Source: Rheinheimera soli
Lineage (GTDB): Bacteria; Pseudomonadota; Gammaproteobacteria; Enterobacterales; Alteromonadaceae
NCBI RefSeq assembly: GCF_021290985.1
Contig: NZ_JAJOYU010000014.1
Span: 50,575 to 114,574 of the forward strand
DNA length: 64,000 nt
Direction of reading: 5' to 3'
Shown: positions 49,608 to 57,166 of the stretch, piece after piece
Position numbering within the stretch: position 1 is the stretch's first letter
How the letters are laid out: every line of letters begins with the position of its first letter
Made by a program: the position numbers and the translations under genes
Notes under the pieces: generated by a model
Seen by the model: the letters and a program-made list of their open reading frames with translations, nothing else
Told to the model about the DNA's origin: nothing
Database searches by the model: none

Positions 49608-51029
49608 TTAACGCTGCTGCTTCCAGTCCGTAAACATCTTCTCTGTAATACCCAGTCCAATGATTGAACCAGTGTGGAGTTGTTCTAAATCACTCAGTGC
49701 CATGCTTACAAATTTGTCAGCAGAGGGAATGCTATTGTCTGCACAGTACTGTTCGAGATACTGAGTCGCTGAGCGCTCATCGAGGTTTTGACGAATAATA
49801 TGGCCCATAGCAAACTTTCGTGCCGCTCTGTGCTGCACTCTGTATGCATCAATTTCTCCAAGTGATTCTTTGACAACATCGTACTGCTGACATGAGCGTA
49901 AATAAGCCCACTCAAAGAGTTCTAATGCCGGTTGCAGCTCATTTGTCTCATAGAAAAACAGTAATGACTTAAAATAATCTTCCTGTGGTACATCAATAAA
50001 ACTTAATGGGCACAAGTTGTGCTGAATAAATGGGATATTGCAGCAGAGGCGAGCTGTTCGCTTATTCACATCCTCAAAAGCTTGCAGATAGGATAAATGG
50101 ATCAATAAGAAAAAGCTCTGTTCAAACGGATCACTAATTTGTGCTGCTTTTCGCAGCAGTAGCGCTAAATATTCTTCCAGTTGATGTGGGTTATTTAGCG
50201 GCAAATAAGCTGATTTTCCAATAGTGACTTCAATCCGCCTGACATTGCCACAGGCAGCAGCGTTGGCTAATAGGTCTTGTGAAAGGAGGGCATGAATATT
50301 TCGGATTGTAAAAGTGTTGAGAGCAATTTCTTCGGCATTCTCGATCAAGAACCCGATAGCTTCTTTGTGATTCATAATCATCACGGTTTCTTCGTGCACT
50401 TTGCCTTCGGCTGATAGCCCTTGTTCAATCAATCGCTGAGTATCAAGCTTTGAGTAGGTGTTACCCTCTAGTCGGCTAGAGTTGTAAGACAGATCAATTA
50501 ACAGTCTTTGACTAATATTTTTTGCATAAGTCCCGGCAGCTACTTTGTGATCAAACCGCTTTCCTGCCTCAAGAAGCCGCGCCCGCATTGGTTTTGGGAC
50601 ATAGTGGCTTTGATTAGGAATGTAGTCATCAACCAGGGCGAACTGATAGCTAGACTTCTTACGCGCATAAGAAGGGGAGTCTAAATAACTAAGTTGAGAC
50701 ATAGCGGCACTTGAAAATATGGGATGCGAGTCTTTGTTTTCGTTATTTGTCTGTATACCCTGGCTGGCGCTGTCCTTATCTGAGGCTTTAGAGACATTTT
50801 TTAAAACGTTTTTGTCCTTATTTACATAGTATTTGGTATTTCTTTTTTCACCTTCAATGCTCACGTAACCGTCAGCCTGCAAGTCTTTCATTCGACGTTG
50901 CAGAGTTTTTTTATTTATTGATATAGATAGCTTTTTTTCTATCTCCCCTAAGCTCGCAGGCGAGCTTAATTGCTCTAGAAACAATAAAATGCATGCTTTT
51001 TCTTGCTGTATTAAGCTTTCTTTACTCAT
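49608..51029 (-). CDS. Fic-family protein with N-terminal winged helix and variant active site
   Basis: 473 aa from ATG 51029; a TTG 21 codons upstream is possible, and neither has a clear ribosome site. Residues 1-75 look like a winged HTH (LGEIEKKLSISINKKTLQRRMKDLQADGYV). The Fic part has an inhibitory-helix motif SSRLEGN near residue 195 and the active-site segment LQAFEDVNKRTAR near 340, where the usual catalytic His is Gln and the Gly before Asn is Val. This Q-variant is seen in other HTH-Fic proteins, so it may be regulatory rather than a normal AMP transferase. The gene is the only cargo of cassette 2. Confidence 0.8.
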   Translation of the reverse strand: MSKESLIQQEKACILLFLEQLSSPASLGEIEKKLSISINKKTLQRRMKDLQADGYVSIEGEKRNTKYYVNKDKNVLKNVSKASDKDSASQGIQTNNENKDSHPIFSSAAMSQLSYLDSPSYARKKSSYQFALVDDYIPNQSHYVPKPMRARLLEAGKRFDHKVAAGTYAKNISQRLLIDLSYNSSRLEGNTYSKLDTQRLIEQGLSAEGKVHEETVMIMNHKEAIGFLIENAEEIALNTFTIRNIHALLSQDLLANAAACGNVRRIEVTIGKSAYLPLNNPHQLEEYLALLLRKAAQISDPFEQSFFLLIHLSYLQAFEDVNKRTARLCCNIPFIQHNLCPLSFIDVPQEDYFKSLLFFYETNELQPALELFEWAYLRSCQQYDVVKESLGEIDAYRVQHRAARKFAMGHIIRQNLDERSATQYLEQYCADNSIPSADKFVSMALSDLEQLHTGSIIGLGITEKMFTDWKQQR

Positions 51030-51145
51030 GTAAATAAGGACAAAAATAGAATAATTGTCTCTAAACTTAATCGCTATAAGGACATAAATCAAGCTGATAA
51101 GGACATTTTTAGTGGTTTGTCTCTATTTCCTTTTGAATAAGGACA
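50771..51145. promoter_or_regulatory. Phased ATAAGGACA repeats around the Fic promoter
   Basis: Four plus-strand copies of ATAAGGACA start at 51034, 51076, 51097 and 51137 (spacings 42, 21, 40), and two copies on the minus strand lie inside the coding region at 50771-50779 and 50813-50821 (spacing 42). Spacings near multiples of 21 bp (two helical turns) suggest cooperative binding by one protein, most likely the winged-helix Fic protein itself. Confidence 0.7.
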
Positions 51146-51172
51146 CTTGAGCATGGAAGCTGGGGCTACGAA

Positions 51173-51297
51173 GTAAAACATTTTGCGATGGACTGCCAGA
51201 AAGGGTCTTTGCTTGAGCTAAGATCAAGCAAAGACTTTAATCAGCTTTATGAGCATGGATTTTAATTTATTGATTTTGTTCAATATTTTGTATTTCC
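51173..51297. repeat. Attachment-like site B with 125-bp end repeat (copy 1)
   Basis: This block is about 80% identical to 57167-57295. Both contain GTCTTTGCTTGA-GCTAAGA-TCAAGCAAAGAC, a perfect 12-bp hairpin within a 38-bp identical stretch (51203-51240 and 57197-57234), and both end in the yicC 3'-end core (51273-51297 here). Read on the minus strand the core encodes E-I-Q-N-I-E-Q-N-Q-stop, so it could replace the yicC C-terminus. Confidence 0.75.
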
Positions 51298-51359
51298 TTG
51301 TAGGTTTTCAAATTATTTCCAATCTAAATCATATAGATATATTTGTTTTTGTTGGTGTT

Positions 51360-51386
51360 TTTACACATTTACCCGCCACTTTACCC
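51360..51386. repeat. Short TTTACCC repeats, possible integrase arm sites
   Basis: TTTACAC (51360), TTTACCC (51368) and TTTACCC (51380) occur 8 and 12 bp apart, about 70 bp inside cassette 1 from the site B core. Short direct repeats at this distance from an att core are typical of tyrosine-recombinase arm sites. The assignment is tentative. Confidence 0.3.
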
Positions 51387-51441
51387 ACCGTTTTTCAGTT
51401 GCTTGAATTGTCGTTCAAATAACAGGAAACATCTATTGCTA

Positions 51442-51618
51442 CTACAGGCATGCCAAACGTTTAAAGGTGCTTTTATGTATCTGCATAATTCGTTTTGCTT
51501 CGATCAGAACGATTAGCCTCCCCTCAGGCGTATCCAAGTCGAGCTGCTTAACGGGTTTGATGTTTGGCCGTTGAACAGGTTCGGTAATGCCATATTTTGC
51601 AAGTGGATTTTCTTTCAT
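51442..51618 (-). CDS. Possible 58-aa protein beside attachment site B
   Basis: The frame starts MKENPLAKYGITEPVQRP and ends LIEAKRIMQIHKSTFKRLACL-like, giving 58 residues with a natural composition: a proline-rich start and a basic amphipathic helix. No clear ribosome site and no family recognised. Its place at the cassette end, where an integrase or excision factor would normally sit, makes a small DNA-binding or excisionase role possible but unproven. Confidence 0.42.
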   Translation of the reverse strand: MKENPLAKYGITEPVQRPNIKPVKQLDLDTPEGRLIVLIEAKRIMQIHKSTFKRLACL

Positions 51619-51724
51619 CTTAAAGCTCTGGCTGATTCTTTGGCTGCTTAGCGGTTTGATTTTATCCTACAAATTACGGTGCTTACTATGTGCAAAGGGC
51701 TTGGCTTATGAAGTTCTGAGCAAA

Positions 51725-51763
51725 GTGTCGTATTTTTGCTTGGGAGTGTGTCGTATTTTTGCT
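51725..51763 (+). promoter_or_regulatory. Two copies of GTGTCGTATTTTTGCT before the first DUF6088 gene
   Basis: The 16-mer is repeated exactly at 51725-51740 and 51748-51763 (23 bp apart), ending about 30 bp before the GTG start. A 15-bp part of it (TGTCGTATTTTTGCT) recurs on the minus strand upstream of the second DUF6088 gene (56957-56971). AbiEi-type antitoxins repress their own operon, so this is a likely operator. Confidence 0.65.
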
Positions 51764-51795
51764 AAGCTTAGTCAGTGTTATACCGGAGGTGCCTT

Positions 51796-52212
51796 GTGCC
51801 AAAGTTAAGTTTAAAGCAACAAGTTGAGCAGCAAATTAGTCGTACTAAGCAGGATGTTTTTCTGCGCGCTGATTTTGACCAATTGGGTGGCTATGATCAG
51901 GTAGGGCGGGCGCTTCGAGAGTTAGTTGCTGAGGGTAAGTTACTAAAAATTGGTTACGGCTTATATGCCAAAGCTCGGATCAGCAGCATCACGGGTAAAC
52001 CTATGCTGGCGTCTAATGGTGGTTTTAAGGCAGTATCAGAGCAAGCACTGGAGCGATTAGGGGTAGCCTGGCAGCCATCAGATGAACTGATGCGCTACAA
52101 CAAAGGTGAAACCACTCAGGTTCCTGTGAATGCTAAAGTTATCGTGAAAAAACGTTTTAACCGCAAAATTTCTCTGCGTAATATGCAGCTTCAGGTCGAG
52201 CAGCGTTCATGA
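51796..52212 (+). CDS. DUF6088 / AbiEi-type antitoxin
   Basis: 138 aa from GTG 51796, chosen because GGAGG sits six bases before; the upstream ATG at 51775 lies before that site. The N-terminal half is a winged-helix-like region (VFLRADFDQLGGYDQVGRAL, then LLKIGYGLYAKARIS) as in AbiEi antitoxins and DUF6088 proteins. The tail is basic (KVIVKKRFNRKISLR). It overlaps the toxin gene by four bases (ATGA). It should neutralise the toxin and repress the operon. Confidence 0.82.
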   Translation: MPKLSLKQQVEQQISRTKQDVFLRADFDQLGGYDQVGRALRELVAEGKLLKIGYGLYAKARISSITGKPMLASNGGFKAVSEQALERLGVAWQPSDELMRYNKGETTQVPVNAKVIVKKRFNRKISLRNMQLQVEQRS

Positions 52213-53144
52213 TGCTGCCCGCCCCCGAACTTTTTGCTGAAGTCGCAGATTTTCTTAACATCACAAACCCTGCGATTGTTGAAAAAGATTACTTCCTGAT
52301 ACAACTTCTACGCCTGCTCAGTACCACCGACACCGAGGGATACCAGCTAGTATTCGCTGGTGGTACCTGTTTGGCTAAGGTATATAAACATACACACCGG
52401 ATGTCTGAGGACATAGATTTAAAGTTGGTGCCTGATGCTGCGACAAAGCTGTTAAGTAATTCTGCCCAACGTACACTTAGAAAACGCTTCCACCTCAATA
52501 TCACGAATCAAATACTTGATAGTGGGCTTTTTACTCAGAGCCAGGAGCCGGTTGTCCGAAATGAACGTCGTTTTTTGCAGTTGCTGCTCAATTACCCGAA
52601 TGCATTCCCCTCCAGTGACGCACTACGGACGCATATTCAATTAGAACTAACAGAGTCTGAGCTATTACAGCCTGCCACTTATCATCCAGTCAGCTCGTTA
52701 TATGCTGATGTCATAAATAAGGTGTCAGAGGTTGAGCAGTTTGCTTGCGTTTCTCTTGTCTCAACCGCTGCAGAGAAACTGGTTTCGCTGCTACGCCGAA
52801 CGGCAGTTGCAACCCGTTATACGGAGCGGAAGGATGACGATCAGTTAATTCGTCATGCTTACGATCTTTATCAGATTCAAACTGAGTTAGCGAGTAAAGC
52901 AGAATTTAAGCAATTAATCGATGCAGTGATCGAGACTGACGTGACTCAATTTGGTGAACAACATCCGGAGTTCAAAGCCGATCCCCGCAAAGAACTACTA
53001 TTTGGCCTGGCCCAGTTAGAGGAATCTAAATATGCGGAACGTTATAAACGATTTATCGGGCCATTGGTTTATAACCCTCAGCCTGTAGCTTGGCTTGATG
53101 CCCTCAAAACTGTTCAATTGCTAACAAAGCAGAATATCGGCTGA
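52209..53144 (+). CDS. AbiEii-type nucleotidyltransferase toxin
   Basis: 311 aa. The nucleotidyltransferase signature GGTCLAKVYKHTHRMSEDIDLKL (given here as GGTCLAKVY plus EDIDLKL) near residue 55 has the GG(S/T) and DxD residues needed for catalysis. IVEKDYFLIQLL at the N-terminus is the usual AbiEii/AbiGii start, and K-E-R-K-DDDQ helps form the second half. AbiE systems act as toxin-antitoxin pairs and can abort phage infection. It overlaps the antitoxin gene and is 42 bp upstream of the primase-helicase. Confidence 0.87.
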   Translation: MMLPAPELFAEVADFLNITNPAIVEKDYFLIQLLRLLSTTDTEGYQLVFAGGTCLAKVYKHTHRMSEDIDLKLVPDAATKLLSNSAQRTLRKRFHLNITNQILDSGLFTQSQEPVVRNERRFLQLLLNYPNAFPSSDALRTHIQLELTESELLQPATYHPVSSLYADVINKVSEVEQFACVSLVSTAAEKLVSLLRRTAVATRYTERKDDDQLIRHAYDLYQIQTELASKAEFKQLIDAVIETDVTQFGEQHPEFKADPRKELLFGLAQLEESKYAERYKRFIGPLVYNPQPVAWLDALKTVQLLTKQNIG

Positions 53145-53186
53145 AATTGCGTGCTTATGCCTGAGTATTATGGGGAGTGGGTTGTC

Positions 53187-55571
53187 ATGTCTACAAATCC
53201 TGTTGGTCCTAAAGACTTCGAAAGCATTGCTAATATTGATGCCAGACTGGCAGAAATTGAGAATGAAAAACGTGCTTTATTGGCTCGTAAGGAAGCTTTA
53301 CTCAGGTTAACTCCAACCGACGATAGTAGTTCAAATTTAACCCCAAAGCAGAAGATTGCCATTTTTCGTAATCTATTCCGTGGCCGTCAGGATATTTTCG
53401 CCAATCGTTGGCAAAACCAACAAGGCCGGGCAGGTTACTCTGTTGCTTGTAATAACGAGTGGGTGCAGGGAATTTGTAATAAGCCGCGCATTAAATGCAT
53501 GGACTGCCAACACCGTCAATTCAGTGAGTTGAATGACAAGGTTATTTATCGCCATCTGGCAGGTCAACAAGTGGTTGGTTTGTATCCGTTACTCCAAGAC
53601 AACACATGCTATTTGCTGGCGGTCGATTTTGATGAAGGCCATTGGCAAGACGAAGTTAAGGCAATCGCAAAAGTCAGCGTTGATTTGGAAATCCCCCACG
53701 TAATCGAAATATCCCGCTCCGGGCAGGGAGCACACCTTTGGATCTTTTTTGAAGATAGAGTTCCAGCCAGTGAAGCTAGATTACTTGGGTTTGCGCTGCT
53801 TGATAAAGCTATGGAGATCTTTCCTAACCTGTCATTTGACTCTTACGACAGATTATTTCCCAATCAGGATGTTTTACCAGATGGGGGCTTTGGCAATCTA
53901 ATTGCATTACCGCTGCAGCGTGAAGCCAGACAAGCAGGCAATAGCTCATTTGTTGATAAAGAGCTAAAATTGATAGCAGATCAGTGGCAGCACCTTGCGC
54001 AAATAAGGCGGCTTAAACAACAAGAATTAACCAAATTACTCAGCCAGCTATCCTCAAATACGCTGCTGCAAAAAGAGCAAGAAGTGCCTGATAGCCGCCC
54101 GCCTTGGGAAGCTAGCGCAAAGCCTGGTCCATTGCTCCTGGCTAATCCGCCAACACAGTTGACGGTTACGCTGGCTGACAGAGTTTACTTTGAGCTGAAT
54201 ACGCTACCCAATTTATTGGCAGCACGACTAAAACGCTTTGCCAGCTTTTCTAACCCAGTGTTTTTTAAAACTCAAGCACTGCGTTTTTCAACTAATGGTA
54301 TCCCAAGATTTATTTCGTGTGCACGCATTGAGCAGGGCTATCTATCACTGCCAAGAGGCTGTCTGGATGAAACGGTTACTTTGCTCAATGAGAGCAAAAT
54401 TGCCGTGCTTATTGATGATAAGCGTACAGTAGGTGAAAAGCTTGTGGGTCTAAAACCGTTGATGACACTCAGGCCAAACCAGAAAGTCGCAGTGAAGGAG
54501 ATGACCAAGCACGATACCGGCACTTTGCATGCTCCCACAGCATTTGGTAAAACGGTAACGGCGATTGGTATTATTGTGAAGCGTAAGGTCAATACGTTAA
54601 TTTTGGTACATAGCCGCCAGTTGCTGGAGCAGTGGCAGGAGCGCCTGCGCTCATTTTTACCTGACATCGAAATAGGTGTGATCGCTGGTGGCAAAAGAAA
54701 GCCTACAGGCGTTATTGATATTGCAACCTATCAAAGCTTAATCAACTTGAAAGACAACACCGTTCTGCCGCTGGTACAGAATTATGGCCACGTTATAGTG
54801 GACGAATGCCATCATGTTTCAGCCCCGCGTTTTGAAATGGTGTTAAATGAGGTTCGAGCGAAATATGTGCTGGGTCTAACGGCAACGCCAGACCGACAAG
54901 ATGGTCATCAGAAAATCATATTCATGGCTGCAGGTCCTATCAGACACAAAGTCAAATCACAGACGGATGAGCAATTTGAGCAGCAGGTTCAGGTGCATCA
55001 GCTGCAAGATGCTGAGTCGCGGTCCGTGACACTGACCGAAGATCGACCAAAAGTAGCCGACGTGTATCGGCTGATTATGGAAAATGAAGTGCGCACCAAT
55101 CGAATTGTGGCAGATGTTGTGCGAAGCGTTAACCAAAGTAGGCATCCACTGGTGTTAACTGAGCGACGCGAACATGCGCAACAGATTAACAGACTGCTGC
55201 AAGAGCAAGGTGTTGATTCAGTGATGCTTACTGGCGCGATGAAGGCCGCTGAGCGCAAAAACGCAAACGAGCGTTTGGCTACAGCAAAGGTGGTGGTGGC
55301 AACCGGCAAGTATGTTGGCGAAGGCTTTGACTTACCGAGATTAGACACCTTGTTTCTTGCTATGCCTATCGCCTGGAAGGGAGCTTTAGCGCAGTATGCC
55401 GGCAGGATCCATCGTGAAGTTGATGGTAAAACCCTGGTGACAATCCATGATTACGTTGATAGTTATATTCCAATGCTACAGCGTATGTTTGCCAAACGAG
55501 AAAAAAGTTACAGGGCGATGGGGTATAAAATTGAAGTTGTAGTTGAGTGTGGTATTACGGCTTTGTTCTAA
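53187..55571 (+). CDS. TOTE conflict-system protein: archaeo-eukaryotic primase fused to SF2 helicase
   Basis: 794 aa from ATG 53187 (GGGGAG upstream; a GTG twelve codons earlier is in frame). A coiled coil opens the protein (about 15-45). Next come zinc-type cysteines (VACNNEW ... GICNKPRIKCMDCQ) and the primase core with catalytic-type acids in YLLAVDFDEGHW and SRSGQGAHLWIFF. From about 425 an SF2 helicase follows: APTAFGKT, VDECHH, GLTATPDRQDG, and motif VI QYAGRIHR. TOTE systems are predicted nucleic-acid conflict modules. It ends overlapping the convergent fic remnant by four bases. Confidence 0.85.
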   Translation: MSTNPVGPKDFESIANIDARLAEIENEKRALLARKEALLRLTPTDDSSSNLTPKQKIAIFRNLFRGRQDIFANRWQNQQGRAGYSVACNNEWVQGICNKPRIKCMDCQHRQFSELNDKVIYRHLAGQQVVGLYPLLQDNTCYLLAVDFDEGHWQDEVKAIAKVSVDLEIPHVIEISRSGQGAHLWIFFEDRVPASEARLLGFALLDKAMEIFPNLSFDSYDRLFPNQDVLPDGGFGNLIALPLQREARQAGNSSFVDKELKLIADQWQHLAQIRRLKQQELTKLLSQLSSNTLLQKEQEVPDSRPPWEASAKPGPLLLANPPTQLTVTLADRVYFELNTLPNLLAARLKRFASFSNPVFFKTQALRFSTNGIPRFISCARIEQGYLSLPRGCLDETVTLLNESKIAVLIDDKRTVGEKLVGLKPLMTLRPNQKVAVKEMTKHDTGTLHAPTAFGKTVTAIGIIVKRKVNTLILVHSRQLLEQWQERLRSFLPDIEIGVIAGGKRKPTGVIDIATYQSLINLKDNTVLPLVQNYGHVIVDECHHVSAPRFEMVLNEVRAKYVLGLTATPDRQDGHQKIIFMAAGPIRHKVKSQTDEQFEQQVQVHQLQDAESRSVTLTEDRPKVADVYRLIMENEVRTNRIVADVVRSVNQSRHPLVLTERREHAQQINRLLQEQGVDSVMLTGAMKAAERKNANERLATAKVVVATGKYVGEGFDLPRLDTLFLAMPIAWKGALAQYAGRIHREVDGKTLVTIHDYVDSYIPMLQRMFAKREKSYRAMGYKIEVVVECGITALF

Positions 55572-56161
55572 CGCCTGATGATTGCTTGAGAGAATATTGC
55601 TTTTAGTGGTTCAAGATTAAGAGCATAGCCAGCGATATTGGCGTCAATCCATGTTTCTTTGCAAATTTGTGGCCATCGTAATTCATAGCCAAGTGTAAAA
55701 AGTAGTTCCTCAAAAAAGAACCGTTGAACACGGCCATTGCCTTCCCTGAATGGATGCAAAATATTCATTTCGCAGTATAGATCGGCCACTTTGGTAGTTA
55801 AATCAAGCTCATTATTAAGGTTAGCCAGGGCAGGGATTGTGGCAAATAGCTTTCTTGCCTCAGGTTCGATTCGAGTACAAGTGCAAAACCTGGTAGCTCC
55901 TTTTTAGATATCAACTTCTCTTACTTTACCCGCCCATTCGTACAAGTCTTGAAAAAGATGGTGATGCAGATGCTGTAAATGTTCGAATTAGAAGTCTTGC
56001 GGTGAAAGTTGCCGGGATTCGTAGGTTCTGTAGCGCTCTGCAGTAAACTCGGTTTCTGCTTCGGCAAGTTCTTGCGAATTTTTGATATTTAACAGGTTAA
56101 TTAAGACATCTGAACCTGGGTAGCAATAGCTGTCGTGTTCTACGCCATACTTATCGCGCAT
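55568..56161 (-). pseudogene. fic: fic gene broken by two in-frame TAA codons
   Basis: Reading from ATG 56161 gives MRDKYGVEHDSYCYPGSDV, then a Fic protein that matches E. coli Fic in layout: DLYEWAGKVREVDI, the active-site motif HPFREGNGR and a complete C-terminus. TAA codons interrupt it after SPQDF (near 55986) and after REVDI (near 55904). The frame is otherwise unbroken, so these are point lesions, plausibly former Gln, Ser or Tyr codons. The last 73 codons after a GTG at 55789 keep the HPFREGNGR motif but lack the inhibitory and flap parts. Confidence 0.82.
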
Positions 56162-56309
56162 ATTGACGTTTTAGGTCTGCAATAGATTTATGTTCGCTAC
56201 TTTTTTTCAAAGACAGCCCTTCGTAACTCAGGCTAACCTTATAATTTTCCATATTAGGGGAAAATTTAGCCTTGCGTTCATCGGTAGTTTTGGTCGCTGT
56301 TTTTGACAT
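56151..56309 (-). CDS. YhfG-like antitoxin of the adjacent fic
   Basis: 52 aa, start ATG 56309 with AGGGGG upstream. The ending SIADLKRQYAR is close in pattern to E. coli YhfG (LEELRSHYER), which binds and neutralises Fic. Its last 11 bases overlap the fic start codon region (ATG inside ATATGCGCGATAA), the yhfG-fic arrangement. The gene itself is intact although its partner is broken. Confidence 0.72.
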   Translation of the reverse strand: MSKTATKTTDERKAKFSPNMENYKVSLSYEGLSLKKSSEHKSIADLKRQYAR

Positions 56310-56475
56310 AGATTACCCCCTGACTTTAGTTGGATTCTAACGTATCAATGCCGGAATTTCCATCTGGAAGCTGTCAAAGCTAAGTTAGTTATATTCATCT
56401 AACGCAACAAGCGCCGTTTCAACAGAAAAGGTTGCACTCATTGCAATAGCTGGCGCTACCAACTGTTTTGCGGCA

Positions 56476-56518
56476 CTTGCCAAGCCCCAAAGCATTTGCA
56501 ACATCGACAAAGAGTGAG
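56476..56518 (-). pseudogene. Remnant of a second AbiEii-type toxin gene
   Basis: Right after the second antitoxin stop, the minus strand reads S-LFVDVANALGLG, which matches the start of the AbiEii toxin at 52209 (ELFAEVADFLNI). The frame then diverges and stops within about 20 codons. I interpret it as the first codons of a deleted toxin. Confidence 0.5.
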
Positions 56519-56923
56519 CTATCGAACTTCGTTAACACGCTGTTTCCCTACCGCAATCTTGCGGGTAAACCGCGAACTCTTAGGAATAATCTTAACGTTT
56601 GCGGGAATTTGAGTGCTTTCGCCTGATAAATTTTTCAGAGACAGGTCATCAAGTTGATAATCAACACCTAACCTTCCCATGGCCACAATCATTACCCCAT
56701 CGTTACCTGCAGGGTTGTCAGGCATTAGCTGGCCAGTAACACGATTGATTCTGGCGCGTACATACAGGCCGTAGCCAATTTTCAACAACAAGCCTTCGCG
56801 TACCAGGCTTCTGAGCCCACGGCCAACCTGATCATAATCAGCGATATCAGTAAAATCAGAACGCAGGAAAACAGAACGCTTAGAGCGTTTCACTCTGGTT
56901 TGTATTCTGTCTTGTATCGTCAT
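56519..56923 (-). CDS. Second DUF6088 / AbiEi-type antitoxin, now orphan
   Basis: 134 aa from ATG 56923 with GGGAGG six bases before. It is clearly paralogous to the protein at 51796: VFLRSDFTDIADYDQVGRGLR and LLKIGYGLYVRARINRVTG match segment by segment. No full toxin follows. Retained antitoxins without a toxin can act as anti-addiction factors or cross-neutralise the nearby AbiEii toxin, which would be worth testing. Upstream it has the same TGTCGTATTTTTGCT operator-like sequence. Confidence 0.8.
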   Translation of the reverse strand: MTIQDRIQTRVKRSKRSVFLRSDFTDIADYDQVGRGLRSLVREGLLLKIGYGLYVRARINRVTGQLMPDNPAGNDGVMIVAMGRLGVDYQLDDLSLKNLSGESTQIPANVKIIPKSSRFTRKIAVGKQRVNEVR

Positions 56924-56956
56924 CTGATACCTCCCGTTTATCATGGTTATAGCATA

Positions 56957-56971
56957 AGCAAAAATACGACA
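56957..56971 (-). promoter_or_regulatory. Operator-like 15-mer before the second DUF6088 gene
   Basis: The minus strand reads TGTCGTATTTTTGCT, identical to the core of the two repeats at 51725-51763, followed at 34 bp by the start codon. Conservation while the flanking sequence differs argues for a bound site. Confidence 0.6.
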
Positions 56972-57166
56972 ATTAAATGAAGTTTTATCCAGTATTAATA
57001 TGTGCTTCAGAGGAGTACTTAATTCTAATTTTTTGTAAATAGTTGATTAGTGGAGAGGATAAAACATTGCTTGAAATAACCCTAACTTCGTAGAGACTAA
57101 TAAGATGAATTATATCTGTGACAGATGTTTGAGGTGGAAAACTCAACGGTATGTTGAGGGTATGAC
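56972..57166. other. Intergenic end of cassette 1
   Basis: About 195 bp of A/T-rich sequence between the second antitoxin promoter and the end repeat. I see no convincing gene; a 78-codon minus-strand frame has no ribosome site and runs through the promoter. Confidence 0.4.

Noticed and set aside
50771..51145. Plasmid-type iterons
   Set aside because: The repeats flank a Fic gene, and there is no replication initiator or origin-like A/T box, so an operator reading is simpler.
51587..51808. Open frame of 73 codons rich in Leu/Cys before the first antitoxin
   Set aside because: It covers the operator repeats and ribosome site of the antitoxin gene and overlaps the opposite 58-codon frame. It looks like a shadow.
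55568..56161. Stop-codon recoding of the two TAA codons in fic
   Set aside because: No recoding signal or suppressor tRNA is visible, and simple decay explains the stops.
56400..56518. Short minus-strand frame ending SVETALVALDEYN after the orphan antitoxin
   Set aside because: It uses a different frame from the toxin remnant and has no ribosome site. It could be the end of an unrelated lost gene, but I cannot support it.
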